Assembly (NCBI GenBank): GCA_016648135.1
Contig: JADDOH010000292.1
Coordinates: 496,001 to 560,000 of the forward strand
Length of the DNA: 64,000 nucleotides
Source of the DNA: Agrypnia vestita
Lineage: Eukaryota > Arthropoda > Insecta > Trichoptera > Phryganeidae
Direction: 5' to 3'
Made by a program: the position numbers and the translations under genes. Below, piece by piece: positions 44,310-55,160 of this stretch (position 1 is the stretch's first letter; every line of letters begins with the position of its first letter). The notes below the pieces were generated by a model that searched no databases, had not been told where the DNA came from, and saw only the letters and a program-made list of their open reading frames with translations.

Positions 44310-45470
44310 TTATGACCTTTATTAAAAAAAAGTTGCGTAGCTCGTCCGTTTATAAAAAAATACCAATACTTTTACTAATAAATGTATTGGACTACATTTA
44401 TTCAAAAGTATTGGACTACATTTATTAAAAAAAAAGTCAAAAATCAAAAAATAAAATTATAACTGATGATAAAATTAAGAGATGCATTCAATTGGGCTAA
44501 ACGACGTTTACCTAATTTAAGCGTATCCTCACAGCCAAAATTCTACACTGAAGGCAAGACTGAATGTCATCAAATAATCATTTAGTTTTATGCTCACACC
44601 TTACATACTCTACCGATTTAAAGATAGTGACAGGGAAAGAATGAAGAGGCGGAACGGTAGTAGATAAGCCAGTCTGAGGGTCGTGAGTAGATTTGAGTGA
44701 TGTGAGAGTTTCAATGCCGCATTTTTGTTACCAGTCTGTTTCGCTTGGAGGTATTTTTTTAGAACTGCCAACGACGTTTAAGTTTACATTAAAAAAAAAT
44801 GTTCTTGTTTTTGAATTTTATTCAACAAGGCAAAGGGGCCTCATTTGTTCACGGCTGGCTAATCAAACTGCTTGATAATTAATATAACGGTTTATGATGT
44901 ACTGTCTCTCAAACGCAGGCCTCGTGTCGCAAATTATTAGCGGCGCATGTGATACACAACTTCAGTTCCGCGTAAAACTCGGGACGAAATCAAAACTGCT
45001 CTCGCGAGAGCTCCCAGCTGGCTTGCTCGGAACTTGGCGTTTACAGTTAACGCCAGCAGAAGACTGCTCTCTGCAACTACTCCAGCTCTCGGAACGACAC
45101 GGCGGCCCCGATGGTGGACCGCTGCGGAGATTATACAATTCTACCCTGCCATGAAATACTATGCACATTTTTGTAATCGCGGTACATACCGCTTACATTC
45201 TAAATAAAATATCTGTCAACTAACGAAACACTTTTCCTAAGTCAAATGGCAGTGAGCCTTGTCTATAATATCTGCTGGCATGTTGTTTAGCAACAACGCT
45301 ATATTTAACGCCTGAGATACTACATTCGTACAACGAGTGCGAACTCAATTTCATGCTTGATAATTAATTAATATTTTCTGTTATTATTGCGTTTAAATAT
45401 TATGAATTGATTGTTATTTTGAATTAAATTTTACCTCCATGATATAATTTATTATCTCTTTTTATAGATT
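44310..45470. other. Unrecognised; GC-rich patch at about 44,900-45,160
   Basis: The patch contains an 86-codon plus frame (LSRELPAGLLGTWRLQLTPA) ending at 45,154, preceded by CTCTCAAACGCAG, which resembles a splice acceptor. No family is recognised; exon or chance. Confidence 0.3.
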
Positions 45471-46072
45471 AAAACTCTTGTCTGGAGTGTTCTGATGTAT
45501 GGCAGCGAAATATGTATCATCGGCCAGAGCATGTCCGAGAAGCTAGTAGCCTTTGAGATGTGGTGCTACAGGCGCACGGCGAGGATCCATTGGTCATAAC
45601 ATTTCCGAAACGACGAGGTGTTGAGCAGGATTTTCGAAAAGAGGCGGCTCTTTAACAGAATCGCCCAATAGCGAGCAATTTGGATAGGCCATAATATAAG
45701 GCATGCGGGCCTGCTTTTAACCATCGTCAAGGGAAATATTGAAGGTAACAATCGTAGAGGCCGCCCGAGATTAAGCTACGTAGACCAGATTATCGGAGAT
45801 GTGCGCTGTAGCACCTACCAAGAAATGAAGAGGTTGGCAGGTGGAGAAAGCGAGTGCTTGCAGACCAATCCTGGAATTGCGACCCAAAAAAAAAGATGGA
45901 AGGAAGACGGGGAGTTGATAGAAGGCAAATATCCTGGCTGCGGAACATCAAAGAGTGAACTGGATAGAGACAGGTGGAGGATTTGTCCTGGGTAGCGCAG
46001 GACAGAGAGATTTTCACACAAGTGATCGCCAACGTTGGGGGTACCTCACAAGGCATAGAAAGAAGAAGATTC
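45471..46072 (+). pseudogene. LINE reverse-transcriptase C-terminal relic, two joined tails
   Basis: The first segment (45,471-45,862) reads KTLVWSVLMYGSEICIIGQS, VAFEMWCYRRTARIHWS, a stop, NDEVLSRIFEKRRLFNRI, GLLLTIVKGNIEGNNRRGRP, RLSYVDQI, CSTYQEMKRLAGG. The second (45,920-46,072) reads RRQISWLRNIKE, a stop, VEDLSWVAQDREIFTQVIAN, VGGTSQGIERRR. Both are classic ends of insect non-LTR ORFs (FEMWCYRRxLRISW, NEEVLxRI, GRPRxxYxxQ; RRxxSWLRNxK, WVAQDR, GTxxxRRR). They sit in tandem and belong to two element types, so one may have inserted into or recombined with the other. Confidence 0.8.
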
Positions 46073-46254
46073 CTAGGACAACAATTTACTGAACGTATGT
46101 ATTTACAATCGGTTTAGATTTGTTGACTGAGTTCTGGACATAGTTATTAAGTTGCTTATCAAGCCCCTTTTTAGAAATATTCATAAGAAATAGTTCTTTA
46201 TTAAACCTCTTGCTCTCAATAAGAGCAGTTGAAATCATTAATCTCCTGTTAATT

Positions 46255-46450
46255 ACGGATGACGGCATGTACAATCTGTATTTCGGTCCGTGGAATTTTT
46301 AGTGCATTCCAGGAGTACGTATACGTATCGAGTTGGTGATCTTCCACGACATCTTGTTCCCTCTGTTCTCCCTTGAACCACCAATATTTCCATGTCCTCG
46401 TCTTTAGTAACAAGGATGCTGTACCGTATTATTTGGAATAGACACAATTC
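46255..46450 (-). pseudogene. LINE tail fragment
   Basis: The minus frame VTKDEDMEILVVQGRTEGTR, CRGRSPTRYVYVL fits the x(V/I)xGKxEGxRxRGRxPxR(Y/W) signature of LINE C-termini. Nothing else of the ORF remains. Confidence 0.5.
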
Positions 46451-47079
46451 AAGGTTTATCCTCTATGATAAAAACTAAACTAGTAAGCTTTGGATATGAT
46501 AAAGAAAAAGAAAATGATCACTTCGACTAAATCACCATTCCCTTCTAGACGGAGTATGTGGTTTTTGTATAAAACTAATGTTCATATTCAGAATCTTCTA
46601 TCCTGACAGAACAGTACAGAATACTTTTTAATTTTGTACGGTTAATCATAAAAGTTATTTATATAAATGAATGAATTGGTTTCTTGGCATAACAGATAAT
46701 TTTTTAAACTAGTCTTCCACGGTTCTCGTATTCGGTTGGCGAAATAATCATTCAGGGTTAAATGTCACCTTAGATGACATTTAACCTGGTTTATGACTGA
46801 AGTCAAAAAGATAAGTATGTTTTTAGCTCGATCATATCTTCATATCGGAGGTTATCAAATTTTAAAATATGCATATATGTCATAGAATTTACAGATTCTT
46901 ATATTTTAGAAAAAAATAAGAATTCGAATGTCCAAGATGTTTTGATTTAAATGTAACCAGATCCGTAATCTATGTTGTTTGGCTAAGGAGTGGTACAACG
47001 ATGTATTAATAAAGAATGTGTTAGAATGATTATTTTCTATCCTAGAATAGCACCAATAGAATAGAACAGAGTGTACGAG
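46451..47079. other. AT-rich DNA with a 12-bp inverted repeat
   Basis: GGTTAAATGTCA (46,756-46,767) and TGACATTTAACC (46,775-46,786) form a perfect stem with a 7-nt loop. The minus frame with HDWRSLVHSVL near 47,080 may be a LINE end. No other feature. Confidence 0.4.
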
Positions 47080-47758
47080 TGATCTCCAGTCGTGCCGACC
47101 TTGGCGCACTCCGCTGGCGGCTCACCTTCCCCAGGCCCCGCCCCCTGCCGAGCCAGTCCCGCAGCAGTGGTCAGAGGTCGGTGGTCCATGATCAGGAGAA
47201 GCTGTTCATCTAGTACTTTAAAGTGGTCTTATTTTGGTTTTGATTCACTCTCATCTTCTGCACTATCTTTTTGCTGCATTCATGCATATCATATTTCTTA
47301 TATCACTGCATTCCATGTATTTCTTGTTTTATATTTTGCAATTCACTTTTGTATGATAAACATTGCATTTCATGTACATATGTCATTAAATTTTAATCTT
47401 ATTATAAAATTTCCTCGTCCTTGCACCACAGAGACAGCGAAGAGGTTTTGTGTGGTTGCCTCGCTGCATCATTTATACAGTGCTCCTCGCTGTCCATCTA
47501 GTAAATAATAAATGAGATAAATTTGCAGCTGCGCGGCCCAGCATTCTTTTTACATTTGGGATCGCATAGTCGCCTATTTAGCATTAAAAAAATGCCAATT
47601 AGGTGGAAAAAGAACAGAAGCACATTAAATCATAAAGGAGGTCTTGCTTATAAAACGGGCCTGGGTAAGCGGTGGGTCCACTCTCATTGTCTATTTAGTA
47701 ATGTGTTTTAAAAAATATACTTGTTACAACCACGAATTAATAACTTATCAAAAAATAA
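47080..47758. other. GC-rich patch (47,085-47,200) then unrecognised DNA
   Basis: The GC-rich part, read on the minus strand, ends in RQGRHDWRSLVHS, which resembles the DRxxWRSLV end of LINE ORFs. A plus frame of 138 codons (47,092-47,508) starts without ATG and looks like GC-rich followed by T-rich chance translation, so it is not called a gene. Confidence 0.35.
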
Positions 47759-47760
47759 TA

Positions 47761-49040
47761 TTAGGTCCTTACAAATGAAATTGGCGTTTTGCCGTACTGG
47801 CAAATTTGATTTCAAATATCTTCTCTTTGGTTAGGAATTCCAAATCCAAATTTATACAGCTATTTACTCATGTATTTGTGTTTTAAAAATTATAATTCAT
47901 TTGTTTTTTCCTCAATCGTTTTTTTCTTTGCGTCACTCAGTTTACAAAATGAAAAACTTGAAATATCGCGTTATTTACGAGTACGAGTTCCACCGTGGCA
48001 CCAGTGCTGCAGAAACGGCTCGAAGGATTAATGATGTATATGGCGACGGTGCCGCAAAAGAAAACACAGTACGTTTTTGGTTCCAACGTTTTCGTTCTGG
48101 AAATTTCGACCTACAGAACAAGCCCCGTGGATGGCCGGAGACCAAAGTTGATAATGAAGAATTGAAGGCTATTGTGGAAGCGGATCCATCGCAAACCACA
48201 TCCGAGCTGCAGGCTGCGGTGTTAGTGATAAAACTGTTTTAATCCACTTGAGCAAATTGGTAAGGTGAAAAAGCTTGAAAGGTGGGTACCTCACGAATTG
48301 AGTGAAGCAAATCAACAAACGCGCGTTAACTGCTGCGTTGCATTACTCAACCGGCACAATAATGAAGGGATTTTAAATCGAATCATTACCTGTGATGAAA
48401 AGTGGATACTGTACGATAATCGGAAGCGCTCATCGCAATGGCTGAACCCTGCCGAACCAGCCAAACCATGCCCCAAGCGAAAATTGACTCCAAAAAAGTT
48501 ACTTGTGAGCGTTTGGTGGACTATGCTGGTGTCGTTCACTACAGCTTTCTTAAATCTGGCCAGACGATTACGGCAGATGTCTATTGTCAGCAACTGCAAA
48601 CCATTATGGAAAAGCTAGCTGCTAAACAACCGAGGCTGGTTAATCGCTCTAGGCCACTGCTGCTTCATGATAACGCTAGACCACACACTGCACAACAGAC
48701 GGCTACCAAATTAGAGGAGCTTCAATTGGAATGTCTAAGACATCCACCGTACTCTCCGGACCTTGCCCCAACAGATTACCATTTTTTTCGAAATTTGGAT
48801 AACTTCTTGCAAACGAAAAAATTCAACTCCGATGGGGCAGTCCAAACCGCCTTCAAAGATTTTATTGATTCCCGTCCGAATGGTTTTTTTAGTAAAGGGA
48901 TCGATGAACTACCTATGAGATGGCAAAAGTGCATAGATAGCAATGGTACATACTTTGATTAAATAAATATATTATAATAAAAAAAAATCGGCTTTATGTT
49001 CCTCCCATACTAAACGCCAATTTCATATGTAAGGACCTAA
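47761..49040 (+). mobile_element. Mariner transposon copy B (cecropia/SETMAR-like group), 1,280 bp
   Basis: Starts TTAGGTCCTTACAAATGAAA and ends TTTCATATGTAAGGACCTAA, with TA on both sides (47,759-47,760 and 49,041-49,042). It is collinear with copy A. The 6-bp length difference is fully explained by three small deletions in the transposase frame. It lies 3.45 kb from copy A in inverted orientation. Confidence 0.97.
47949..48962 (+). pseudogene. Mariner transposase, frameshifted (copy B)
   Basis: The frame starts at ATG 47,949 (MKNLKYRVIYEYEFHRGTSA) and ends at TAA 48,960-48,962. All three catalytic aspartates are present: ITCDEKW, LLHDNARPHT and SPDLAPTDYHFF with the D34D spacing. Relative to copy A it has a 4-bp deletion near 48,206, a 1-bp deletion near 48,251 and a 1-bp deletion near 48,523, which together break the frame into three pieces. 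No premature stop equivalent to those in copy A is seen. The copies therefore decayed independently after insertion of an intact ancestor. Confidence 0.95.
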
Positions 49041-49280
49041 TACTTCACTCTAGAGAAAAGAAATATGTAAGGAACCTTTGAAATTTATTTCTTCCTCTTT
49101 GACCATATTTTCCTTAGGAGCATATCTCTACAAAGCGTCCACAAGAAGTTTTGTCACTACATTTTTGCCATATTCCGAGTCAATTTATCCCAGTGCGTTA
49201 ACTGTATATTCGGTAGATGGTAAACGTGTTCTCGAGATTAATCTATTCACTACCTTGCTGGCTTCCTTCCTTCCTGGGTT

Positions 49281-50260
49281 TCAATCCGTGGAATTGGTTT
49301 GCAGCAAAGCAAATCTCCTTCTCCATTCTGCTCGGTCTCCGGCGAGCCTCTTCAGCTCTGTGTAGGAGGCACAATTCATATATTGGTACACTTGCTCAAG
49401 ATATTCACGGCGAGGGCGCCCTCTGGCAATCTTTCCCTCTACCATTCCCTCCAGTATAGTTTTGAGTAGATTTTCATGGCGAAAAAAATTCCCCATCCAT
49501 TTTGCACGCCTTTTCGAGATGGTATTCATCATGTGCCTGGTTTCATCGATCCTGCTGAGAACCTCTTCATTCGTAATGTGGTCTCTCCAGGAAATTCCTA
49601 GGGCATGTCTATAGGTCCACATCTCGAAGGTTTCTAATTGTTTTTTTTCTCTGTCGTCAATGCATCATGTCTCACATCCATACAGCAAAAGCTACTCCAC
49701 ACATAAGTTTTTATTAATTGCTTGAGGAGCTTTAAGTTTATATTATTGGATTCGAAAATCTTTAATTTTTTCTTAAACGCAAGTTTTGCTTGGTGGATAA
49801 GACTGATAATCTTTCTTTTTGTAAGGCCATCTTATCTGATTTTACTCCCAAAATAGACAAAATCTTTTGCGTTATTAATTGCAGCTCCTGACATTAGTAT
49901 GTTAATTAATTACTCGTCTCTGCCTACGGTTATCAATTTTGTTATATTCTTGTTTATTCTCATGTTGAGCTTAGTATTAAGGATATTCTCCACGGTTTCC
50001 AATGCCGTTTTTAGTCCTTGCTGGCTATCATTACTTTATTTAGAACATGAAAAGCTTCTGAATAGTCCACAAGATTTTGTCACTACATTTTTGCCATATT
50101 CCGAATCAATTTATCACAGTGCGGTAGATGGTAATCAGTCTTTGTATTCTTGAGATTTATCTATTCACTACCTTGTTGGCTATCATTACTTTATTTAGAA
50201 GGTGAAAAGCTCCAGAATAGCCCGGCTAAATCGTCGTTGGTTCTTAAGCCATGATATTCT
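49281..50260 (-). pseudogene. LINE reverse-transcriptase C-terminal relic (longest in window)
   Basis: Minus-strand order from 50,030: LKTALETVENILNTKLNMRI, NKNITKLITVGRDE, stop, DFVYFGSKIR, stop, LTKRKIISLIHQAKLAFKKK, LKIFESNNINLKLLKQLIKT, YVWSSF, QLETFEMWTYRHALGISWRD, ITNEEVLSRIDE, RAKWMGNFFRHENLLKTILE, GMVEGKIARGRPRREYLEQV, SYTELKRLAGDRAEWRRRFA. This covers the region after the YxDD palm motif (YLGS, QAKxAFxKK, YVWSxxLYG, FEMWxYRR). The same ORF type occurs at 45,471 and 57,490. Upstream sequence (50,020-50,260) contains SEAFHVLNKVM-like frames and a duplicated block. Confidence 0.85.
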
Positions 50261-50346
50261 ACTTATTTAGGGCTTCCGAAATCCAACAATACTTTTTTGC
50301 ATCAAAAGATGCGAGATCTGATATTTTTCTAAATATTGTAAGTAGT

Positions 50347-50544
50347 TGTTAGTGTAACGGTAATGAATATCGTCTAGTGATTCAGTGGTTAGCGGATTGA
50401 GCGCCATTCCAGAAGACTAGCAAGTTAATTAGTAAGATATGTTTAGTTAGTCATATTTTCAAAGAACAAACTTAGTTGGCTTAGTTTAAAAATAATAAGA
50501 ATATTGATGGGATTGGTGTTCCGTCTTCGCATTTCTATTTAAAA
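50347..50544 (+). mobile_element. tRNA-derived SINE (family S1)
   Basis: TTAGTGTAACGGTAATG, CTAGTGATTCAGTGGTTAGC, GCGCCATTCCAGAAGACTAG, CAAGTTAATTAGTAAG, AATATTGATGGGATTGGTGT, TTCGCATTTCTATTT. Box B is destroyed. About 25 bp is duplicated around the TTAGTCATATTTTC block. Confidence 0.65.
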
Positions 50545-50834
50545 TATCTGTTTACGTGTCCGGTATGTTAAAGTTTTCAGATTTTAGTCATTTTGTATAC
50601 GTCATTTACTTATTTATCAGAACCATGATATTTTTATTCATAAGTCTATTCATCCATCTTATTTTAAGCGTTTTTTGAAAAAAATATTTCAAATGCTTCA
50701 TGTCGCCTTATGATTTCTTCAGTATCCTAGCTTCCATTTCATTTCATTTATCAACAATGGCTGTCGTCATTGAACATCAACCATTGTTGATAAATATTTT
50801 CACAATATTTATGTTAAACGGACTTTGAGTATCT

Positions 50835-51012
50835 TGTCGTCTAAAGACATTCGCTTAGTTGATATATTTAGTGGTGGAGAGTTCGATTCTCATTCTAGGA
50901 GACCACAAAGTTAATCGTATTTTCATATCACAAGCGTTTATCATAATTTGTAAATAGACAAGGTTATCGGTGTAAAAGACGTATTCCGCGTATGCATCTC
51001 TACAATTTTTAA
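50835..51012 (+). mobile_element. tRNA-derived SINE (family S1), diverged
   Basis: TTTAGTGGTGGAGAGTTCGA, TTCTCATTCTAGGAGACCAC, AAAGTTAATCGTATTTTCAT, ATCACAAGCGTTTATC, GACGTATTCCGCGTATGCAT, CTCTACAATTTTT. Confidence 0.6.
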
Positions 51013-51198
51013 TTTTTTAAAAATTATTAATTTTTTCGGAAATAAAACAGACACAAGTTAATAATATATATGAATAAAAGCGAAAGTTATCAGAATCGAA
51101 CATATTAATCTGTATCACAACATGTTTCACAAAGAAACAAATTTTAAACATATTAATAAGAATAAGACTTTGCGTTAATTGACAACGTGTAAAAGACA

Positions 51199-51335
51199 GA
51201 TTTTTTTAATGTTTAAGCAGGCATTGAAGTTCAATTACTGAAGCGAAACACGTTACAAAAATACCCAGGCACAGATCTATTGTGCCATCTCCGGAAAACG
51301 AACCAGAAGCCTCGTTGAGAAAAATCAGTGCCCAC
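51199..51335 (-). mobile_element. tRNA-derived SINE family S2
   Basis: Minus strand: GAGGCTTCTGGTTCGTTTTC, CGGAGATGGCACAATAGATC, TGTGCCTGGGTATTTTTGTA, ACGTGTTTCGC, CTTCAATGCCTGC, with an A-rich end. It aligns with the body of the copy at 26,074-26,243. Confidence 0.6.
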
Positions 51336-51339
51336 TGGT

Positions 51340-51965
51340 TTTTTTCACAAACAACAACAAAAACAAAAAAAAAACACAATAAATGGTCGCTGGTTGTCGA
51401 GCACTGTTTCTCCTAGGAACATGGCGTACGGCGGTAGCAGTCTACGTCCAATATCAAAATCAGATTCTTCGAATGTAATTCTGGCGTTGATCGAGCGATT
51501 GACTTTGGTGTATTGTGGCTCCAGCGCGGTGTTTCAACACATTCGTTTTAAATGTAAAAGCTCTCTCGAAATATTTTCCGGCACGAGCCGGTCCACCTGA
51601 TGCGGGGATCGGTGGCCACCGGGCGATCAGCAATCAGCTCGCTGAGACACTTCGGCTGCTCATTCTTGCCATTGTGCCCGACCACACCGATATTATATTA
51701 TGTTCATCGTGAACAACTGACCTTACAGACTGCCTCACTGTAATTCAAGATGAATAAATGTTTGCGTGAACAAAACTCACGGCAAAGGTAATGCGTATTA
51801 ATTAAAACATATATTTGAGTAATATGTAATGTTTAATAAATATTAGCTAAAATAGTAGGTCATTCAAAATAAAATGTTTTTCAAAATGCAAAATCCTTCA
51901 ATGCGCCTTATGATTCTAAATTTTAGCAGTGGCTTCAAGTAAAAAAATGGAATTGGGAAGAAAAT
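51340..51965. other. Unrecognised; moderately GC-rich 51,390-51,700
   Basis: Frames of 65-90 codons overlap in two phases (GSSLRPISKSDSSNVILALI). No family is identified. Confidence 0.35.
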
Positions 51966-51975
51966 CATGACAAAT

Positions 51976-52026
51976 ATAATATATAATATATTATATATAT
52001 ATCTATATATATCTATAGATATAATA

Positions 52027-52063
<37 letters not shown>

Positions 52064-52080
52064 TATATATATATATAATG
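51976..52080. repeat. AT-only palindromic block
   Basis: About 105 bp made almost solely of A and T with TATATATATATATATATATA and ATATCTATAGATATAATATA. The latter is a self-complementary core, so the block can extrude as a cruciform. It adjoins the Helitron-like element. Confidence 0.85.
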
Positions 52081-52089
52081 TTATGGGAA

Positions 52090-52383
52090 GGCCGCAAATG
52101 CTTCAGATTGTTTCAGAATAGGCGCACCGACAGTGTCGGTGAGTCTAGAAGGTTCCGGAAAAACCTGCTCTAAAAGTTTTGGAAGGAGAAGGTTCTAGAA
52201 AATTCCCGAAAGTTCTATAAGGTTCTAAACTGAGTGGCGGGATGTGTCGGTGTGTCTAGAAAGTTCCTGTACATTCGACAAATTTCTTGAAGGATAATGT
52301 TTTAGAAGGTTCGCGAAAGTTCTATGACGATCTAAACAGTGTACTAAAAATCTACGCGTGCGATGCCGCGCGGGCACAGCTAG
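52090..52383 (+). mobile_element. Helitron-like non-autonomous element (3' end)
   Basis: The 3' end reads ACGCGTGCGATGCCGCGCGG, GCACAGCTAG/T: a short GC hairpin (GTGC/GCAC) followed by CTAG before a T, as expected of Helitron termini and very like the CGAAGCCGCGGGC...AGCTAGT ends common in insects. The body has two diverged ~110-bp direct repeats (TCTAGAAGGTTC... at about 52,145 and TCTAGAAAGTTC... at about 52,254). The 5' end is not resolved; it may lie in the AT block. Confidence 0.6.
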
Positions 52384-52652
52384 TCTTAATATGATTTGCT
52401 ACCAAATGCTTCGTCTTAATCTGAATGTATGAAGAAAGAATAACAGATAATATGTATCAAAGATTATTCTTGTACACGTCCCAGTATATTTGCGTATCTA
52501 CATACTATATAAATACAAAAATTACTAAACTATTGCACTTCGTAGTAGAATATAGCGGAAGATTATTATTGGAATTGAGTTTTCCGGAAGTAAAAGGGTC
52601 ATCACACAATGCTACGTTACAATGTCAATTATTATAGGTAAGCGGTAATTAA

Positions 52653-52790
52653 GAATATGCCGCCTCTACGAGAATATACAATATCTTTATAAGTAGTAGA
52701 TAAGAATATGCCGCCTCAATGAGAAGATACAATGTCTATAAGAGGCAGTAGCCAAGCCTTAATGAGAAGATACAAAATGTATAGACTGGC
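52653..52790. repeat. Imperfect ~60-bp tandem repeat
   Basis: AAGAATATGCCGCCTC followed by ATGAGAAGATACAATGTCTA-type sequence occurs two and a half times. Confidence 0.75.
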
Positions 52791-53425
52791 AGCAGAAAGA
52801 CGTCGCTCCGACCGACGGTGCGGTTCCGCCGCCGAGCACCGCGGCGGCAACACGGCGGCTCCAGCGGAGAACTGAATCACTCAACTGTTCCGTGACCGGG
52901 TGAACATTTATGAAATATGAAAATAATTTATCTAGTATTTACTTAGTTCTTAATTGGACACGCTCGCGAGCTCGGTAGGACTCACATGTGGGTGAGTGGA
53001 TACAGATTGTTCTCCGCGCCATGACGGTAACCGGTTCAGCGGATACGCGATCGGCGATCAGGTTCTGGCGCAGCTGTTATCAGATGTACGTCATTCAAAC
53101 ATTGTGTTTGATAAACATTCGCGCCCGGCACGTGCTGAGATCCCTCTCGCTCAGTGCTGCCAACCCTAGCGCATAGTAAAACGTAAAAACGTAAAAAAAC
53201 TTCAAATTTACCGTTTTTGTTTGTTTCGATAAATGAGGGATGTACAATTTTACAAAAATAATCGATTTTGACTAGACAAATCGAACATAGGTATTTTCTT
53301 GCGTCCGCTGCTTTGAAATAGTGCATTTTTTTCAAAATTTAAAAAGCCAATTTCAACTTATTTATGTTAAATAGGTAACCCAATTTTTATTTTCATTAAT
53401 ATAAATCCAGTGTATCTCACAGCTA
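52791..53425. other. GC-rich spot (52,795-52,880) then unrecognised DNA
   Basis: GCGGTTCCGCCGCCGAGCAC and CGGCGGCAACACGGCGGCTC are highly GC-rich with palindromic GCCGCC/GGCGGC words. A second CpG-bearing segment is at 52,960-53,165. No frame is convincing. Confidence 0.4.
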
Positions 53426-53429
53426 TACT

Positions 53430-53722
53430 CAAATAAAATGATAAAGACCTTGTAATAAAAACCTACTTCTTTTTTTGCAAGGTTTTTATCATTTTATTCG
53501 ACGTGTATTAAAGCGAATGAATTTTTCATAATCAATATAATAACTGTAATGATAGTTCAACTTTTTGCAAAAAATAAGTTAGAAATATTGAAAAATAAGT
53601 AAAATAAAACTGCATATCTACATAACTACTGATACTGATATCATGGTTGCTTGAACTTTTGACTCATTATCAAGGCAGAAGTACACCTGTAAAATTTTCG
53701 CTGCTAGCTATGAGACACCCTG
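53430..53722. mobile_element. Fold-back family E, copy 3 (left arm mostly lost)
   Basis: Begins inside the loop (CAAATAAAATGATAAAGACC) and carries the full right arm to GCTGCTAGCTATGAGACACC, CTG, followed by TA. Confidence 0.8.
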
Positions 53723-53724
53723 TA

Positions 53725-54864
53725 TAATAAGAATGTGTGTTCTAAGGTAAAAAAAACTGTAGATTTGGGAGATTAAACTGAAAACTGAGACGACTTGTAA
53801 CAAACTGTAAATCTACAGTTAAAATTGTAGGTTTAGTTACAGTGCTCTGCTAATCCAGGATGGAACTGTCACAAAAACTGACACTTTAAGGAATGTGATT
53901 CCTTAAACTTGTGTATCGGATATTTCATCTTCTCCGTTTCCACCATCGCATGGATGCATCTTGCGCCGTGCCTTTGCACATTGTTATTCTAAATTCCTCC
54001 CGAACGACCTCCTGATTGCGGCACGTGGGCGGCGAGCCTAAAAGATCTCTAAGGTATATTCTGAAATAACATCTTCACTCGTCGACTGTAATTAAATTAA
54101 TTAGCTAATTAGACTCGATTTATTTTCTTAATTTCACCTTTTGTAGAAATTACTTAGTTACAATAGTTAATATTTTCACAAATACTAATGTTGATCTCAT
54201 CACTTCTACTATGAAGCATCTCAAACGGCCCTACCGGATGTTGAAATGTTCCATTCTTCGCTGATGTTGCGTTTGGCAGTTTTAGCAATTGAATAAAGCA
54301 TTAATTTACATGAGAAAAAATTTGATGAATTTCGCAAGTACCTACATCTTGCACGGTTGAAAGGTAAGGATGCCCGCCTATGGTGTAAATAAATATAAAT
54401 TTAAATTAACTGTTCAGATCAAATTATTGTTTTTACGTCATTTGGCAACTTATTTTAGAAAACATGAATGTTGATTAAAACACTATTGATTTTCACGAAA
54501 CTCGTATGTGATCATTTCTATAGGAAGCTTTATTATTTACTTATATTTAAATAAACCAACAAATATTTATAATATTAACAGTGTATAAAATGTCTACGCA
54601 ACTTAAATCAAAAGTTCTATAAAGGAATCTATTTATTTGAGAAATTTGTGGTGTACTGTAAATCATTCAATATATCAACATTATAATTAACTTTGTTTAT
54701 AATCTTTTAAGTTTATTTATTAAATAAAACTGGTTTCGTTGCGTACTGTCAATCAGTGAATATATTAAATTTATAATTATCTATAAATTACAGGATTTTT
54801 TTTTCTCTGGGGTGATTACTTGAATAATTCTAGTAAGTAACTTAGACGTATGTGTGCCAAATCC
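53725..54864. other. No gene recognised
   Basis: AT-rich DNA without supported features. TAAACTTGTGTATCGG-type unique sequence only. Confidence 0.5.
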
Positions 54865-55160
54865 ATTTATGATAGAGTAAAGAATGAAGGTATCAGGAAT
54901 CAATGTAAAGATGACCTTAGCATAATTAATAGAATAAAAAAAGGGTTTCCCGGATGGTTTGGGCATGAATGAGGAAAGAATGGTAAGAAAGATATATAAT
55001 GCAAGTTTTGACGGCACCAGAAAGAGAGGGCGACCGCAGAAGACGTGGCACGACCAGGTTAACTGAAAGATGGTCCCGTTAGAAGCCTCAACAATTGTCG
55101 AGCTTACATGCGAAGATGTATAATTGTTGATTAGCGAGAGTTATGTGTCAAAACAGAATA
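54865..55160 (+). pseudogene. LINE C-terminal relic (same family as 24,885-25,305)
   Basis: Plus strand across frames: DRVKNEGIRNQCKDDLSIIN, RIKKGFPGWFGH, MNEERMVRKIYNASFDG, TRKRGRPQKTWHDQVN, a stop, then AYMRRCIIVD. This is the usual order DRVRNExIRxxC, RWFGHxxRM, RGRPxxTWxDQ, xMxRxM of insect LINE tails. Frames shift at least twice. Confidence 0.75.

Noticed and set aside
47092..47508. 138-codon plus-strand frame
   Set aside because: It begins without ATG, joins a GC-rich patch to a T-rich stretch, and the minus strand of the GC-rich part looks like a LINE tail.
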